From: Pisolithus tinctorius
Taxonomy: Eukaryota > Basidiomycota > Agaricomycetes > Boletales > Pisolithaceae
Direction of reading: 5' to 3'
Assembly: GCA_024663395.1 (NCBI GenBank)
Contig: JANFAH010000006.1
Coordinates: 1,922,001-1,986,000 of the forward strand
Length of the DNA: 64,000 nucleotides
The notes beneath the pieces were generated by a model, which searched no databases, was not told the DNA's origin, and saw nothing but the letters and a program-made list of their open reading frames with translations. Positions within the stretch are counted from its first letter, which is position 1. Each line of letters opens with the position of its first letter. Both the position numbers and the translations under genes were made by a program. Shown piece after piece: positions 12,110-23,676 of the stretch.

Positions 12110-14488
12110 TTATAGACCAAGACCCAGAGCTCTCTTGGTTGGTTGACGAGCTCTAGTTGATTTCTTGCTTGCCTCTTCACCCTCCTTTGCCATCTTCTGA
12201 TCAACATCCCCACTGCCTCCCCTTTTTCTTTTCCTCACATCCTTTCTTGTATTCTGGGATTCCTTCATGCCACCCCCCTGGGTGGGACAGGAATCCCCTG
12301 CACTGACCCCAGTTGTTTCCTGTGCACCAATCCCTCTGCTTGAGCCACCAGAATTCTGCTGCAGTCTTGCAACTACCAGCCCCACTGCACCCATAACATC
12401 TTCCCCCTTGTGGATATCAAGACCTGAGCCTAGCAAAAAGCCCAGATTAGCAGCTTCAGGGTCATCTGATTCTATGTCCTGTGCTCTTTTGCACTCCCTC
12501 CACAACAAACCAAATCCCAGTACAATGGTAAGACCTTTTTGGGTGGATGCAAACTTTTCACTTTGCAATTGATACAGTGCCTTCCAGAAGGAATCCCCAT
12601 TGCCATGCATCTCCTGGGGCAAATACTGGGCACTCCAGGCCCAAGATGCCCAGACAGGCAGGTTGACTGGTCCAGCATCAGGTTCCTGTACAAAATGTTT
12701 GTTAACCTGGTATTTGAAGAAAGTTTATCACTTACTGTCTCTGGCAAGCCATCTACAAGCTCAACAAGTTCCTGGTACCTGGGCATGATGCAAAGGGACT
12801 TTAAATATTTCACCCTGTCCCCATTGGCATGACAAGCAGGGCTGGATTCATGAGGGGTATCTTCAGATGGGGCCCTCCCAGAGTCAAGGATATCCTGGGC
12901 CCCTGATGAAGTTGCTATAGGGGTCATACCAGCCCCACCAATTTCTTCCCCTAAATCTGAGGGCTTGGCCTCCACCCCAGCTTCACTGTCCTCCCCAGGG
13001 CTCATCCACTCTCTCTTTTTGGATGGGGTTTTCCTGTTCCAGGGCCTTCCCAATGGCTCGTCCTCCTTTTTGCACTTGATGAATGAAACAATCACCTTAT
13101 CCTCCTCCTCTTGGGAATTCCAATGATTCCAAAGCATCCACATGTCGGCCTTGGTCCATTTTGAAGGATCTTTCATCATGAATCCTTCTGGGATGGAATC
13201 GGAACTCAGATACTCCAAATGGGACTTGATAAGCAGGCCCCAGGGAACCTTGGCCTTGGGCTTCCCTGTAAACTTTGCTATGTTTCCAACTTCCATCAAC
13301 AACTGTAGATGCACTTGACAATCAAGAACATACCATAGGCAGCCTGGAAGACCATTCTTGCCAAACTCTGCTGGACCTTGAGTTTCTGACCAGTCCAAGC
13401 TGGTACCTCTGGGTTTCCTTCATCATCCAAGGCTATCTCCACCTTTGGATTCTCATCATTCAAATCTTCCTCAGCTGAGTATGGAATCAACCTAGGTACA
13501 CATATTACATTGATCACCAATGTTTATCACTTACCAGCTTCAGTCAAAAGATAATTGGTTAACATTTGCTCTCCCTTTAGAACCCAATCCTTGGTGGGCT
13601 CTGAAGACTCTGAGAAGGCCTTCTTCCCATCAGGGGGTTGTGTTTCAAAGCTAGGTTTCTTCATTAGCATTGGATAGACAAGGTAAAGGGGAACCTACAC
13701 TGCCATCTTGATCTGAGAATCAGTAGTCTCATGAGCCAGAAACATCACTATATTTGACCCCATGGTCCTCCTGACTGTTTCAATAAAGTCTCTGGCCATG
13801 TTGGGAAAATTTTTTCTCCTGTACCTGAATTATTGCATGATTAGTATAAGACATTTGAAGTAGACCAGCACTGACAATTCATGAGTTTCTTTTGGAGCTC
13901 CCAACTTATTCCACTTGGAAGCAGCCCTCCCTGCTTCAGCCTTCTTGTCATCTGCAAGAGACTCCCACCACTGTTGGATGATTTTGGTCCTCTGACCTAT
14001 GGTCTTGGGGTCCTTGGTGTCCCTCCTCTCCCTATCATAGGCATCCATGTCCTCTTTGAAGAGCTGCTGGGAGGCAGTAAAATCAGTGAAGGGTTTTCTG
14101 TAATTTCCAGCCTTGGTAGGTCTGGTCCTCTCCTCTCTGCCATCCTCATCCTCACCAGTCCCAGGCTGCTCCTTCCTCTTGTCTGTTGCAGCCAGGATGC
14201 TCTCAATGATGTGTTCCTCATCATCCTGGTCTTCAGGGTCTAGTTCTGGCAAAAACACCCTTCTGATGGCCTAAATACACTTGAGATATGTGAAACTTGA
14301 TGAAAAAGATACCCTACCACTCTCAAGTTCTGGGGCAATTCCACAGATCCTGAAGATGCTTGCTGAAGGATCTGGGATTTCACATCAGCCAGGATCTGGG
14401 CCCTGAGGTCAGGATTCCCTCGGGCATCTGTGTACTGCTCCACATAGGAGGACAGCAGATCAGAGTAGACTTCAGACCAATCAGCCAT
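12110..14488 (-). CDS. KDZ-associated accessory protein (copy 1; one in-frame stop)
   Basis: Minus-strand multi-exon gene starting MADWSEVYSDLLSSYVEQY, then acidic/charged segments (EDQDDEEHIIESIL), a helical block (FKEDMDAYDRERR, IIQQWWESLADDKK, RAASKWNKLGAP), KNFPNMARDFIETVRR, KVEIALDDEGNPEVP, a domain with KWTKADMWMLWNHW, and a long Ser/Gly-rich linker. It ends in a basic tail (KRKRGG, KSTRARQPTKR) like a nuclear-localisation region. The same order of blocks occurs in the gene at 29,401-31,960 beside the other KDZ transposase, so it is a transposon family gene, perhaps DNA-binding (inference from basic tail and helices). A TAG lies in frame at 13695-13697 (after QIKMAV, before VPLYLVYPML), consistent with CAG to TAG. 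I do not recognise a named domain. Confidence 0.7.
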
Positions 14489-14721
14489 GAGAGAATAAAA
14501 TCAGGGGGATAATTAGCAGCACAGATGATGGAGGTTGGAAGCAAGGTGAAAATTTTTCAGCCTTTCCCAATTTAGGCAGGAGGTTGAAGTTTTCGGCCAT
14601 CACTCTTTTAGGAAAGGTACCATTATGGTATGATTGTTTTGATGTATTTGCTATTCACTTTGATTCAGATACCAAGTGCAAAGCAAGGGTAATCGGAAAA
14701 CTATACACATATACCCATGTT

Positions 14722-17700
14722 CTAAATACAATCCATTTGTTTACCTTGGAACATCAATTGGGCCTTTTTGGAAAAGTCAGTCCACATCACTATCTGCTTA
14801 TGAGCATAAGCCTTTTTCCCTGGTTCCAACAATTGTAGAGCCCTTTTCTCCCATATGTCCTTCTGGAACTCAAACCATAAGATGGCCCAAACCATCTCAT
14901 GCCTCACCAATGACAATTCTTCTTTCCACCTGTCCCTTCTTGCCCTTGCTTTGAGCCAGTTGATCCTGTAAACTGCCCCACAATTTATTGGTGAGATTTT
15001 TTTGAGTAGTATTAACACTTACACTCCTCCATTAAACCCCCCTTCTCAGCATTCAGTTGACCCTGTTCACCATCCATCATCCAAAACCATGCCATTTTGC
15101 TGGTTCCCTGCCCAAACCGGTTCTCCTCTGTAACATCCTTACTCACTGCCAGGTCCTGGGGCTGAATAGCCTGATATCTTTGTCCAATCTCTTGATTGGG
15201 TTCCAACTGGAGAATGGCCTGCCTTGCCCTCTGATAACTTCTGACCTGCTTGTTTATCCGAGCCACCACTTTTTGGATGTCCTGCTTGGTTCTTGTACCT
15301 TCCCTAGTTGATTGTGCACTGCGGAAGTTCTGTCTGTATAACATTGCCTTGTGTCCAAGGTTGGTTCGGAGCTGGTCTAGACAATCATTAGCTTGCCCAA
15401 TCCTGAGTTCCATTTCTTCTTTGAGGAGGTCATGAAGGCCAAGCTCCATCAGTTTGGTTGCTCCAATGGATGAGGGCATCCATATACTCATGAGCTCAGC
15501 AGGTAGCTCCTCTCCTTCTTCTGTAGCCTCCCAATCCTCATCATCTTCCCAGTACTCTCCATTGTCATCAATTTCTTCACCTTGCCCAAGGAATGCTGGA
15601 TCATCCTGGGGTATGAAGACATCGTCCACCTCCAAACCTTTGAGAAATGCCTGGCTGGTGCCATGGAATTTGTCAATCCTGGCAGAAAGTCTTTTTCTTT
15701 TCTCTGAGACTTTGATTTCTTGTCTGGTAGACATGTGGCTCTGTCTAAGCTCAGATCTTAGCTGGTCCCTGCAGGTCTGGTTAGCAACCTATTGCTTCTG
15801 GAAACCACAGACCATACTGTGCATCCTCTATGCTAATTCCTTCCACAAGCCAAGCCACAGAACCATGGCTCCCTGGGGACACAGGTGGATTTTTCATGAG
15901 CTTTAACTGCACTTCACCCATGGTAGGGGCTACAGGCCATCAGACATGCCCAGGGTTTCTTAGGAACATACTGACCTTTTTCCCCTTTCAACAAATAAAT
16001 GTCTAGGGAATCACCTCGATTTGCTTCTGCCTCAAGAACATCCGACTCCCATTGGGCAAGTTGGCCAGGGTCTAGAACAGCTGTCAACTGCTCATATGCC
16101 TGATTCATTTCTTCTAGGCACTTGTGTGAGGTCTTGTATTTTTTCAACAGTGCAGGAACTGAGATGTACAGGGTAAATTAACTTCTCTTTGAAGAAAAGG
16201 TCTCTCACCCATGTTGACAATTTTTTTCCAGTTAGAATCTCTCATATGGTCATCATACACTTCTTGTCTGTGGGCCTGAGTCATAGACCTTGCAGTGGGA
16301 GAGATCTTATTGAATGGAGCCCACAATGTCTCCAAAATTTCACCATCCAGATGACCAGCACCCTTGATAAAGTTGAGGCTATATCTTGGAAAGCAAGAGA
16401 GTTTGTGGGCAGCAAGATGAAACTTCCCCACAGCAGGAATGATTTCCAGGGAGGGAGGGAGATGGAGAGAGCAGCTGGATTTTACCCGACTCTGGAAGTT
16501 AATACTCCACTGGCACCCAACATCATAAATGACAAGGGCCTTTGTGATGCTTTCTGAATGATAATCAAGAGCACTGCAGATGGAGTAATCTGTGTTCATG
16601 TACCTAGCACAAAATGAGTTCCAAAGGCTTCCAGTACATCCATCAGGTCCACTCACTTTTCCCCTTTCTGAAAGTCCACCACAGAATGGGGAACAAAGCA
16701 ACCATGCCGAGCACAGGCTGTGGCACCAATCCCAGTGGACCGGAGATTGGACTTGTTAATATTAGCAGCATTGATTGCCCTGTGATTGCTGCAGGTGGAT
16801 CTCTACCAGTACAGTGGGTCATTTAAACTCCATGACCTTGGGACAACTCACCTCCTTGTTATCCAAAGACTGCTCAAGATGGGCCTGGTAGGGCTTTTCA
16901 GCAACCATGTAACCAGTTCCATCTGATAATGACACATCCAACTCAGGCTTGTTCATTTTCATATGCTGAGCAGTGAAGTTGCCATCCATGACATATTGCC
17001 TCATTATGGTATCACTAAGGGGGGAGGGGAGTTAGAAATCAAAACCCTACAGATTATCACTCCATACCTGTCATATCAGGTTTTCCAATCTGGAGGTAAA
17101 TTAATACCTGGTTGTGGGCAGGCAGGACAAAAGAGTGCAAGTTCTCCTTGTCTAGGATCTTGTTCTTTATCATGACCAAAGCCAAACCATTTCCTATGTT
17201 TCAAATCCCTCCACAGTCTGGAAACCCTCATCAGCTCTCGGTACCTGTCCTAATTGGAAATGAATGCATTAATAGAACCCCCTAAGAGCAAATAGTGCAT
17301 GGCACTCAACTGGTATACAGTCAGGAAATGCATTGTTGGTGAACCTCTTCAGCTTCTGATAGAAACTCATAGCTGAAGTCTTGCATTCCAGGGCATCAAT
17401 GAGAAAGTGATTAAGAACATCAAAGGTGAAAGCAGTCTTGGGCTTTGTTATACTGGCTGGAAAGAGTCTTTCCCTGAGTAAATCAAGGTGCCAGTCCATT
17501 GGATCTGACCCAGGGCAATTGCACCAAGAAATCTCATGAGTGAAAATTCCTTCTGTGTGCACTATGGTCATTTTTGATCTGAAGGATCTCCTGCTACCAG
17601 AGGTTAACATGGAGGCTACAGGATATGACTGCCATTGACCTGTAATTGGGAGGCCCTTCCCCAGAAGTATAGCCCAACTCCTCTGAGTCTGGATCCTGAT

Positions 17701-18322
17701 TCTGTCTGTTTTGAGGGCAAGGACGACCCCCATGGCCAATGTGCCAAAGGAACCCAAGTGCCATCAAAGAGGTAGCCTGGTAATGAGTAGCATTCCATCT
17801 TTGTACCTTGTGGAATGGAAGATTTTGATGCACTTTCACAGCACAAGGACCACACCAGGCATGCACACCAATGCAGGACATGCATCTGATACTTCCTTCT
17901 GCCTGACAGCACTGCTCACATATCCCCCCCTTAGCCAGCTGCTCTCCCTCGAGAATGACTTTGAGATATTCTGCTCTCCAAGGCAGCCATTCTCTGATGA
18001 AATCATTTTGACTCTAGGGGATAATTTAGCCAATGCAGTATCAGGCAAAACTTCCCACCTTGGTAACCCTCCTAGTATTTGGGGTATCTTCCTCATCATT
18101 CCAGTCCAAGGTAGGCATGTCAAAGGAGTCTGGGACAACATTTTGGGAGCCTATTGTCCTGGGGGTCCTTGGAGTTGAAGGTTGACTCTGAGATGGGAGG
18201 TAGAGGTGTCTAGCATCCACCTCCTTGTAGGTGTCCTTTCCTCTCCGGGTTTTAGTGACTTCAAATTTATACAAACCTCCTGCAGAGCTTTTGCCAAGGA
18301 CTTTGGTTCTACGACGACACAT
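14722..18322 (-). CDS. KDZ transposase (CxC2 type), copy 1
   Basis: DNA transposase with an RNase H-like fold. Minus strand, many introns. Starts MCRRRTKVLGKSSAGG, then QNDFIREWLP and a CxC2-type zinc region (GGICEQCCQAEG, CMSCIGVHAWCGPCAVKVH). This is followed by LLRERLFPASITKPKTAFTF, DRYRELMRVSRLWRDLK and FCPACPQPGINLPPDW. Core motifs are MDGNF (first Asp, about 16,985), ATACARHGCFVPHSVVDFQ, LVIYDVGCQW (second Asp) and DGEILETLWAPFN (catalytic Glu). The C-terminal part has MELRIGQANDCLDQLRTNLG and AWFWMMDGEQ and ends near 14,722. One TGA is in frame at 17076-17078 just before a GT donor (after DWKT); unless splicing avoids it, this copy is disabled. Family assignment is strong; exact exon ends were not all fixed. 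Confidence 0.88.
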
Positions 18323-18466
18323 GATTGAGCACAGGAAGAGTCAAAAGCAAGGTTTTCAGCTGTATTGAAAATTTTTCATCCCCAAAACAACACCACACAA
18401 GTCCAGAACAAGGTTATCAAATGTATTTAAAATATTTGTACCCAAAAATTGCCACTAAAATGTGTT

Positions 18467-19840
18467 TTAAGTGTATCTGACAGCCAACCCAAGAATGTCC
18501 TTTTGGGTAGTCCATGCTGGTCTTGTGACCTTGAGTCGGTCATGTACTTTGTCCTTCATATAATGCACCAATGCAATTCTTTCTCCCTTCTCCCACTTTG
18601 GCACAGAATGTTGAAGGATTTTTCCTGATAGGAAAATCATGGTGCCTGGGGAATAAGCCAGTTCGGCCCCCAGATCTGGAATAAGGAATTTAGCATTGTG
18701 AGAACCCAGGCTCACTAATGAATCCAGAAGGGTTGGGGTGGATGTGACATCTCGGTGAGAGGGAGTTTCCTGATTGACAATAATATCAATGTTGGTATAG
18801 ACCGATGGCCAATCCAGGGATATCTCATTCTCCACCCTGCCAGCCTTGGCCAACATTGCTTGATCACCAGCCCTGGCCATATCTGGCAATGAGACCTTTG
18901 CTATATTGCTCCAGAAGTGTTCCACATAAGAAATCTTGAGCAGCCATTCCCTATTGGCTTTCTGTTTGAGGGATGTGCTTTGATAGAGTGTATCAACCAA
19001 CCTCTTTAAATTTGTCAGCCCCTACCATGGAAATCACAGCACCTGGACAAACCTCATGAGCCTGTTGGAATGTGGCAGGAGACATGGAAATCCTGCCATG
19101 TCCATACATGACTTGGTCAACAGGCTGATGCTTATGGCCATATCGTTTGTTAAGCTTGCTTTTGTCTTTTGGCTTGTTCTTGGGCTCAGTCTGAAGATTG
19201 TCTTTTATGGAAAGGAGAAGGGAATTGAGAAGTTCCTATGATATAAAAGCTGTAGTGAAGGGTTGTCAGAGAATGAAAACACTCACTATCCGTGCATCTG
19301 GGACAATACCAGGCAGATACCATACTATCACCCTGCCATGCACATCCAGAACTGTGGCAGGAGCATTGATATACCCAATTTTTGGGTTTTCAAAATGGAT
19401 GGTCCTGTCCTTGGCATGCACCAATGGTTCAGAAAACCTGTCTGCATCCCAATGCAACACATCTATTAAGGGTCAGACTTGGATCACTTGGAATTGTTGT
19501 GGAAATCACCTACAGGGATTGAGGATGGCATGTGTAATGACTGCGGATGCCAGCCTAACTTCCAAAGATGTAATAGCATCTGAAGTTAGACCAGATTCCC
19601 CTTGCAATGTTGCCCTGACTTGGGTTAACTCAGCCAAGGATCGAAGTCTATTATCCAACTAAATACATAGCAAGTGTAGCATCACTGCTTATGGCTTACC
19701 TTGGCTTCCTGAGCTGGTGATTTGAGAAAATAGAGCTGGAAGAGATCATAGGGACTGTTCCAAAGGCAGCCTTCAGCATTCCAACCACCATTGTATGCAG
19801 GGAATCATCCATGATGATGTGGGGGGTGTTGGAAAAGTCA
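18467..19840 (-). CDS. TET/JBP-family 2-oxoglutarate/Fe(II) dioxygenase, copy 1
   Basis: Probable 5-methylcytosine (or thymine-type base) hydroxylase of the fungal TET/JBP expansion that travels with KDZ transposons. The last exon (about 18467-19021) holds the double-stranded beta-helix: HRD (Fe ligands), LIPDLGAELAYSPGTM, SGKILQH (third ligand) and GERIALVHYM with the 2-oxoglutarate-binding Arg, then KDKVHDRL. Upstream exons give APATVLDVHGRVIVWYLPG, the N-terminal strand block also seen in copy 2, and KRYGHKHQPVDQVMYGHG. All catalytic residues expected are present and the last exon is open. The 5' end (near 19,840) and two internal exon borders were not fixed. It lies 145 bp upstream of the transposase start on the same strand. 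Confidence 0.85.
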
Positions 19841-20325
19841 AAGGAAAATTTTTCAACCACAAGAAAAATAGTTAAAAATCACTCAGTACATAAGTAGGAA
19901 GTTATTCTCCACAAGGGACCTTGCTTGACTTGGGGGAAGATCCAGAATCCAGAAACCCAACCTAGTCTACTAGATACACCATGTTTCTTGAAACATCTAG
20001 TCATGTAAGCAGGGGCCTGGAATGGTGCAATCAAACTCAGCAGCAGTTGAACTCCAAGTCAATCCAGTCCAGCAATCTCTTGAGCATCATGGGAAACCAT
20101 GGAACACCAATACTAATCTAGCAATCTAGCAACATCCAACAGCTAGGAACACATCCAGACAGCATTTGAAGGGAAGATGTTGGGTTGCTAGTAATGCCAT
20201 TGGCAAGCTCTTGAGCATCAAAGGGAAACCTTGCTTAAGAAGATCAGCCATGGAACACCAGTGCTAATCTAGCACCATCCACCAGCCAGGCAGACTGACA
20301 TGAAACAATACACCAAGTCATTTGC

Positions 20326-20393
20326 TAAGGTTAGGGTTAGAAGCAGACTTGCATGAAGAAATACACCAAGTCTTATGCTAGGGTTAGGGTTAG
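20326..20393 (+). repeat. Short telomere-like TTAGGG runs
   Basis: Two runs (20326-20340 and 20379-20393), each with about two and a half TTAGGG units, inside a duplicated segment of about 53 bp. Too short to show a former telomere. Confidence 0.6.
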
Positions 20394-20856
20394 CACATGC
20401 TTCATTCAAAAAAAGAAGCATAGATTCCCACACAGCATTCAAATCCAATCAAAGCAGTGACATTTACAAGGTCATACATAAATTCAACTACAGTTACAAT
20501 TTCAACTACAAAGGTATAATGGTTTCATAAGAAACCAAGGCTTGCCTGCATTCCAGAGGGGGCCCTCCTCCAGAAGTACAGTTGGGCCAATAAAAACCGA
20601 CCTCAATTCAACCAAGTTCCCAAAAAAGCGCACAAAAGCTGATAACAAAGATCCTAAAAACACATTAGCATCAACACAACTTTGCAAAGTTCACATACCT
20701 GAGGTGCACTCTTTATTCACCAGGAGTCAAAGATAAACAGCTCTAGAAAGTTTATGTCAGTACAACATAGATTATACAGAAGTTGAATACTCACTACACC
20801 AAAGCCTGACCAACTAGCTACTACCAATATATACTAACACATACCACACAAAAAAA

Positions 20857-20976
20857 CGTCATAGGCTGACCCACACAGGTGGGTACAGACCAAATAAAAC
20901 GTCATAAGCTGACCTACAATGTAGGTACAGACTAGCCCCCAGATCCCATGAGCTGGCCTACAATGTAGGCACAGAC
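20857..20976 (+). repeat. Three hairpin repeats (GCTGACC..GGTACAGAC)
   Basis: Three direct copies at about 20857-20890, 20900-20932 and 20945-20976. Each contains an inverted repeat: CCCAC/GTGGG in the first, CCTACAATGTAGG in the second and third. Compensating pairs (ACC..GGT in unit 2, GCC..GGC in unit 3) suggest the hairpin matters. Confidence 0.7.
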
Positions 20977-22124
20977 TATTCCCCCAGACCCAACATATTA
21001 CCCAACAACCAAAAATTGCGCTGGCCAAGCACAATCTAAGGTCAAGGGTAGCCCCTCCCTACATCCTGTAGCTGCAGACTACAGTCAATAGTGAGGCACC
21101 AAGGATGCTGCAAAGTAACGGTAATCAAGTAATGTGAAAATTCTGGGATCAGAGGTGCCACTTACCTTATGACAGCCGAGACGACGGGCTGAGATAAAAA
21201 TGAAGATGACGTAGCACAGAAAACGGGAAAGAGAGAGGGGGAAAGGGAGATGGAGATGGAGGGAGAGGGAGGACGACGGAGGGGAAGCGTCACATCGCAG
21301 AGAAACGCAGTAAGGGAAAAAATATGCCACTGACTGGGGGGGATTTATATACTTGAGTCTTATGTACTGTTGTTTGGCCACAGTCCAACTAGCGAGGTCG
21401 CCGTCAATGTCACGTTCTCGGCCTCAGCGCGTGTTCAGTTGCCGTGAGTGCCGGCAACTTCCTCTGAGTCAGTACTGCGTGTCGTACTATACATCGCGAA
21501 TAGCGATGTCATGTGACTCCACTGTCACCGGATTCGGCTTCTATATACTAAATACTAAATGTTCGCTTGACATTCTCGTAATTGCATTGTCGAGCCGAGC
21601 AAGCACTCCCTCGTGCCGTTGGCTGAGCGGTAGTGGTGGCTTACCCTTGGGATTTCACAGAAAATGTATTGTAGTAGCACTACTGGATCATTTAATACAT
21701 GTAGTCACTTATTGAAACCGGAAATCGGCCTAGCGGCGATGGACCACTCCGTATATAGTCCTACGTAATGTTCCAGAGACGCATCCGAAGTACGGGTAGA
21801 CACGTGTGATAATCATGACAGCCGTGACGTTGTTCATGTCACAATTAAGGTTGTGTCCAAGATTATCATAGGTCTCACTACGTGACCTGTCCAAAATCGA
21901 GATCTGTGCATCCGAGTATCCGGATTGACACAGTCTTTTACTCCTCTCCTCTTGCCACACAGTGTCTCCCTCACCGACCGTCGTTGCGTTATCCCACTCT
22001 CTGGCCCCGCTGCGTCTCAGCGAAATTTTTGGTATGTCGTCGTCCTCTGGATCTCTCGCGCCTCTCCCTCTCTAAACACAAAATAGGTACGTCGTGCTGT
22101 GTCTCCCTTCAAAAAAAAAACAAA

Positions 22125-23395
22125 AAAGGTATGTTGTCGAACCTCTCATGGCTTCAACACTCACATCACACACCAGGACGCTGCCATTCTTCTCAGTCTA
22201 TTGCGCGTTGTTCAGTGTCCCATACTACTCACAAAGCCCGTTCATTCAAAAAGAAGGTAAGTAGCTCGCAGCGTCCCTCTACAACTCACAAAACACCCCC
22301 CTCCTCTCGCCGGGTCTCATCCAAAAAACAGGTATGTCATCCCAGTGCGCGGCGTCTCTCTACCACTCACAGAACACCCTCTTGCCTTGTCTCATCCACA
22401 AAACAGGTATGTCGTCCTACTTCCCAGCATCCCTCTACCACTCACAAAAACACCCCCTTGCCGTGCTTATCGAAAAAAAAGGTATGTCGTCCCAACTTTG
22501 CGGCGTCCCTCTACAACTCACAGAACACCCCCTCGCCGTGCCTTATCAAAAAAACAAAAGGTAAGTCGTCCCAGGTCGCGGTGTCCCTCTACCACTCACA
22601 GAACACCCCCTCGCCGTGCTCATCCAAAAAAAAAGGTATGTCGTCCCAGCTTTGTGGCGTCCCTCTACAACTCACAGAACACCCCCTCGCCGTGCCTTAT
22701 CCAAAAAAAAGGTAAGTCGTCCCAGGTCACGGTGTCCCTCTACCACTCACAGAACACCTCCTCGCTGTGCCTCATCCAAAAAAAGGTACGTCGTCCCAGC
22801 TCGCGGCGTCCCTCTACCACTCACAAAACACCCACAGAACACCCCCTCGCCGTGCCTTATCAAAAAACAAAAGGTAAGTCGTCCCAGGTCGCGGCGTCCC
22901 TCTACCACTCACAGAACACCCCCTCGCCATGCTCATCCAAAAAAAAAAGGTATGTCGTCCCAGCTTCGCGGCATCCCTCTACAACTCACAGAACACCCCC
23001 TCGCCGTGCCTCATCCAAAAAAAAGGTACGTCGTCCCAGCTCGCGCAGCGTCCCTCTACAACTCACAAAACACCCACAGACCACCCCCTCGCCATGCTCA
23101 TCCAAAAAAAAAGGTGTGTTGTCCCAGCTTCGCAGCGTCCCTCTACAACTCACAGAACACCCCCTCGCCGTGCCTTATCAAAAAAAAAAAGGTATGTCGT
23201 CCCAGGTCGTGGCATCCCTCTACCACTCACAGAACACCCCCTTGCTGTGTCTCATCCTACAAAAGGTATGTTGTCCCAGTTCCTGGTGTCCCTGTACCAC
23301 TCACAAAACACACTAGTAGGCTATCAATTCATATCTCCCTCCTGCCACACTGCATCTCCCTTGCTGTGTCTCATCCAATAAGGTATGTTGTTGGA
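22125..23395 (+). repeat. Pyrimidine-rich tandem array, unit about 77 bp (about 16 units)
   Basis: Units read GGTATGTCGTCCCAG or GGTAAGTCGTCCCAG, a GCG-rich stretch, TCCCTCTACMACTCACAGA, ACACCCCCTCGCCGTG, then CTCATCC or CTTATC and a run of A. Unit length varies with the A run and with short CACAAAACACCC insertions. Every unit puts AAGGTAAGT or AAGGTATGT (a perfect 5' splice-site consensus) after the A run. All three plus frames stay open for long stretches because of composition, not coding. Confidence 0.9.
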
Positions 23396-23676
23396 CTTCT
23401 ACTTCATGGTGTCCAGATGATACTTACATATCACCCTCTTTGGTCTGCTTATCCAGTGCCCAGTGTTGTGTAGTTGCATACATTGGCTTGTCTTTTCCAT
23501 AAATATGTAGATATCCATCCCTGCTGCATGATATATGTACTAAACTAAATGCATTTATTGTTATCTTACTGCTTGTCCCCTACACCTTCTGTGTCTTGTA
23601 AAGATAATAAGGTATGCTACTGTTCCCTTCTGTGTCATGTTGCTGCCACTCACTAATGTTGGCATAATACACTCAG

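Larger units (their letters stand above)
19841..22100. other. Non-coding interior of the transposon
   Basis: No supported gene. Holds imperfect duplications (segments with ACACCAAGTC and TTAGGGTTAG at 20,310-20,395), a three-unit hairpin block (20,857-20,976), and a purine-only-like tract near 21,225-21,295. The open frame at 21353-21715 has no family character. Confidence 0.6.

Noticed and set aside
21615..21660. tRNA-like A box (TGGCTGAGCGG)
   Set aside because: No B box, no cloverleaf and no acceptor stem could be formed.
22345..23473. Overlapping 285-323 codon frames
   Set aside because: All three plus frames are open in a C-rich tandem array; composition, not coding.
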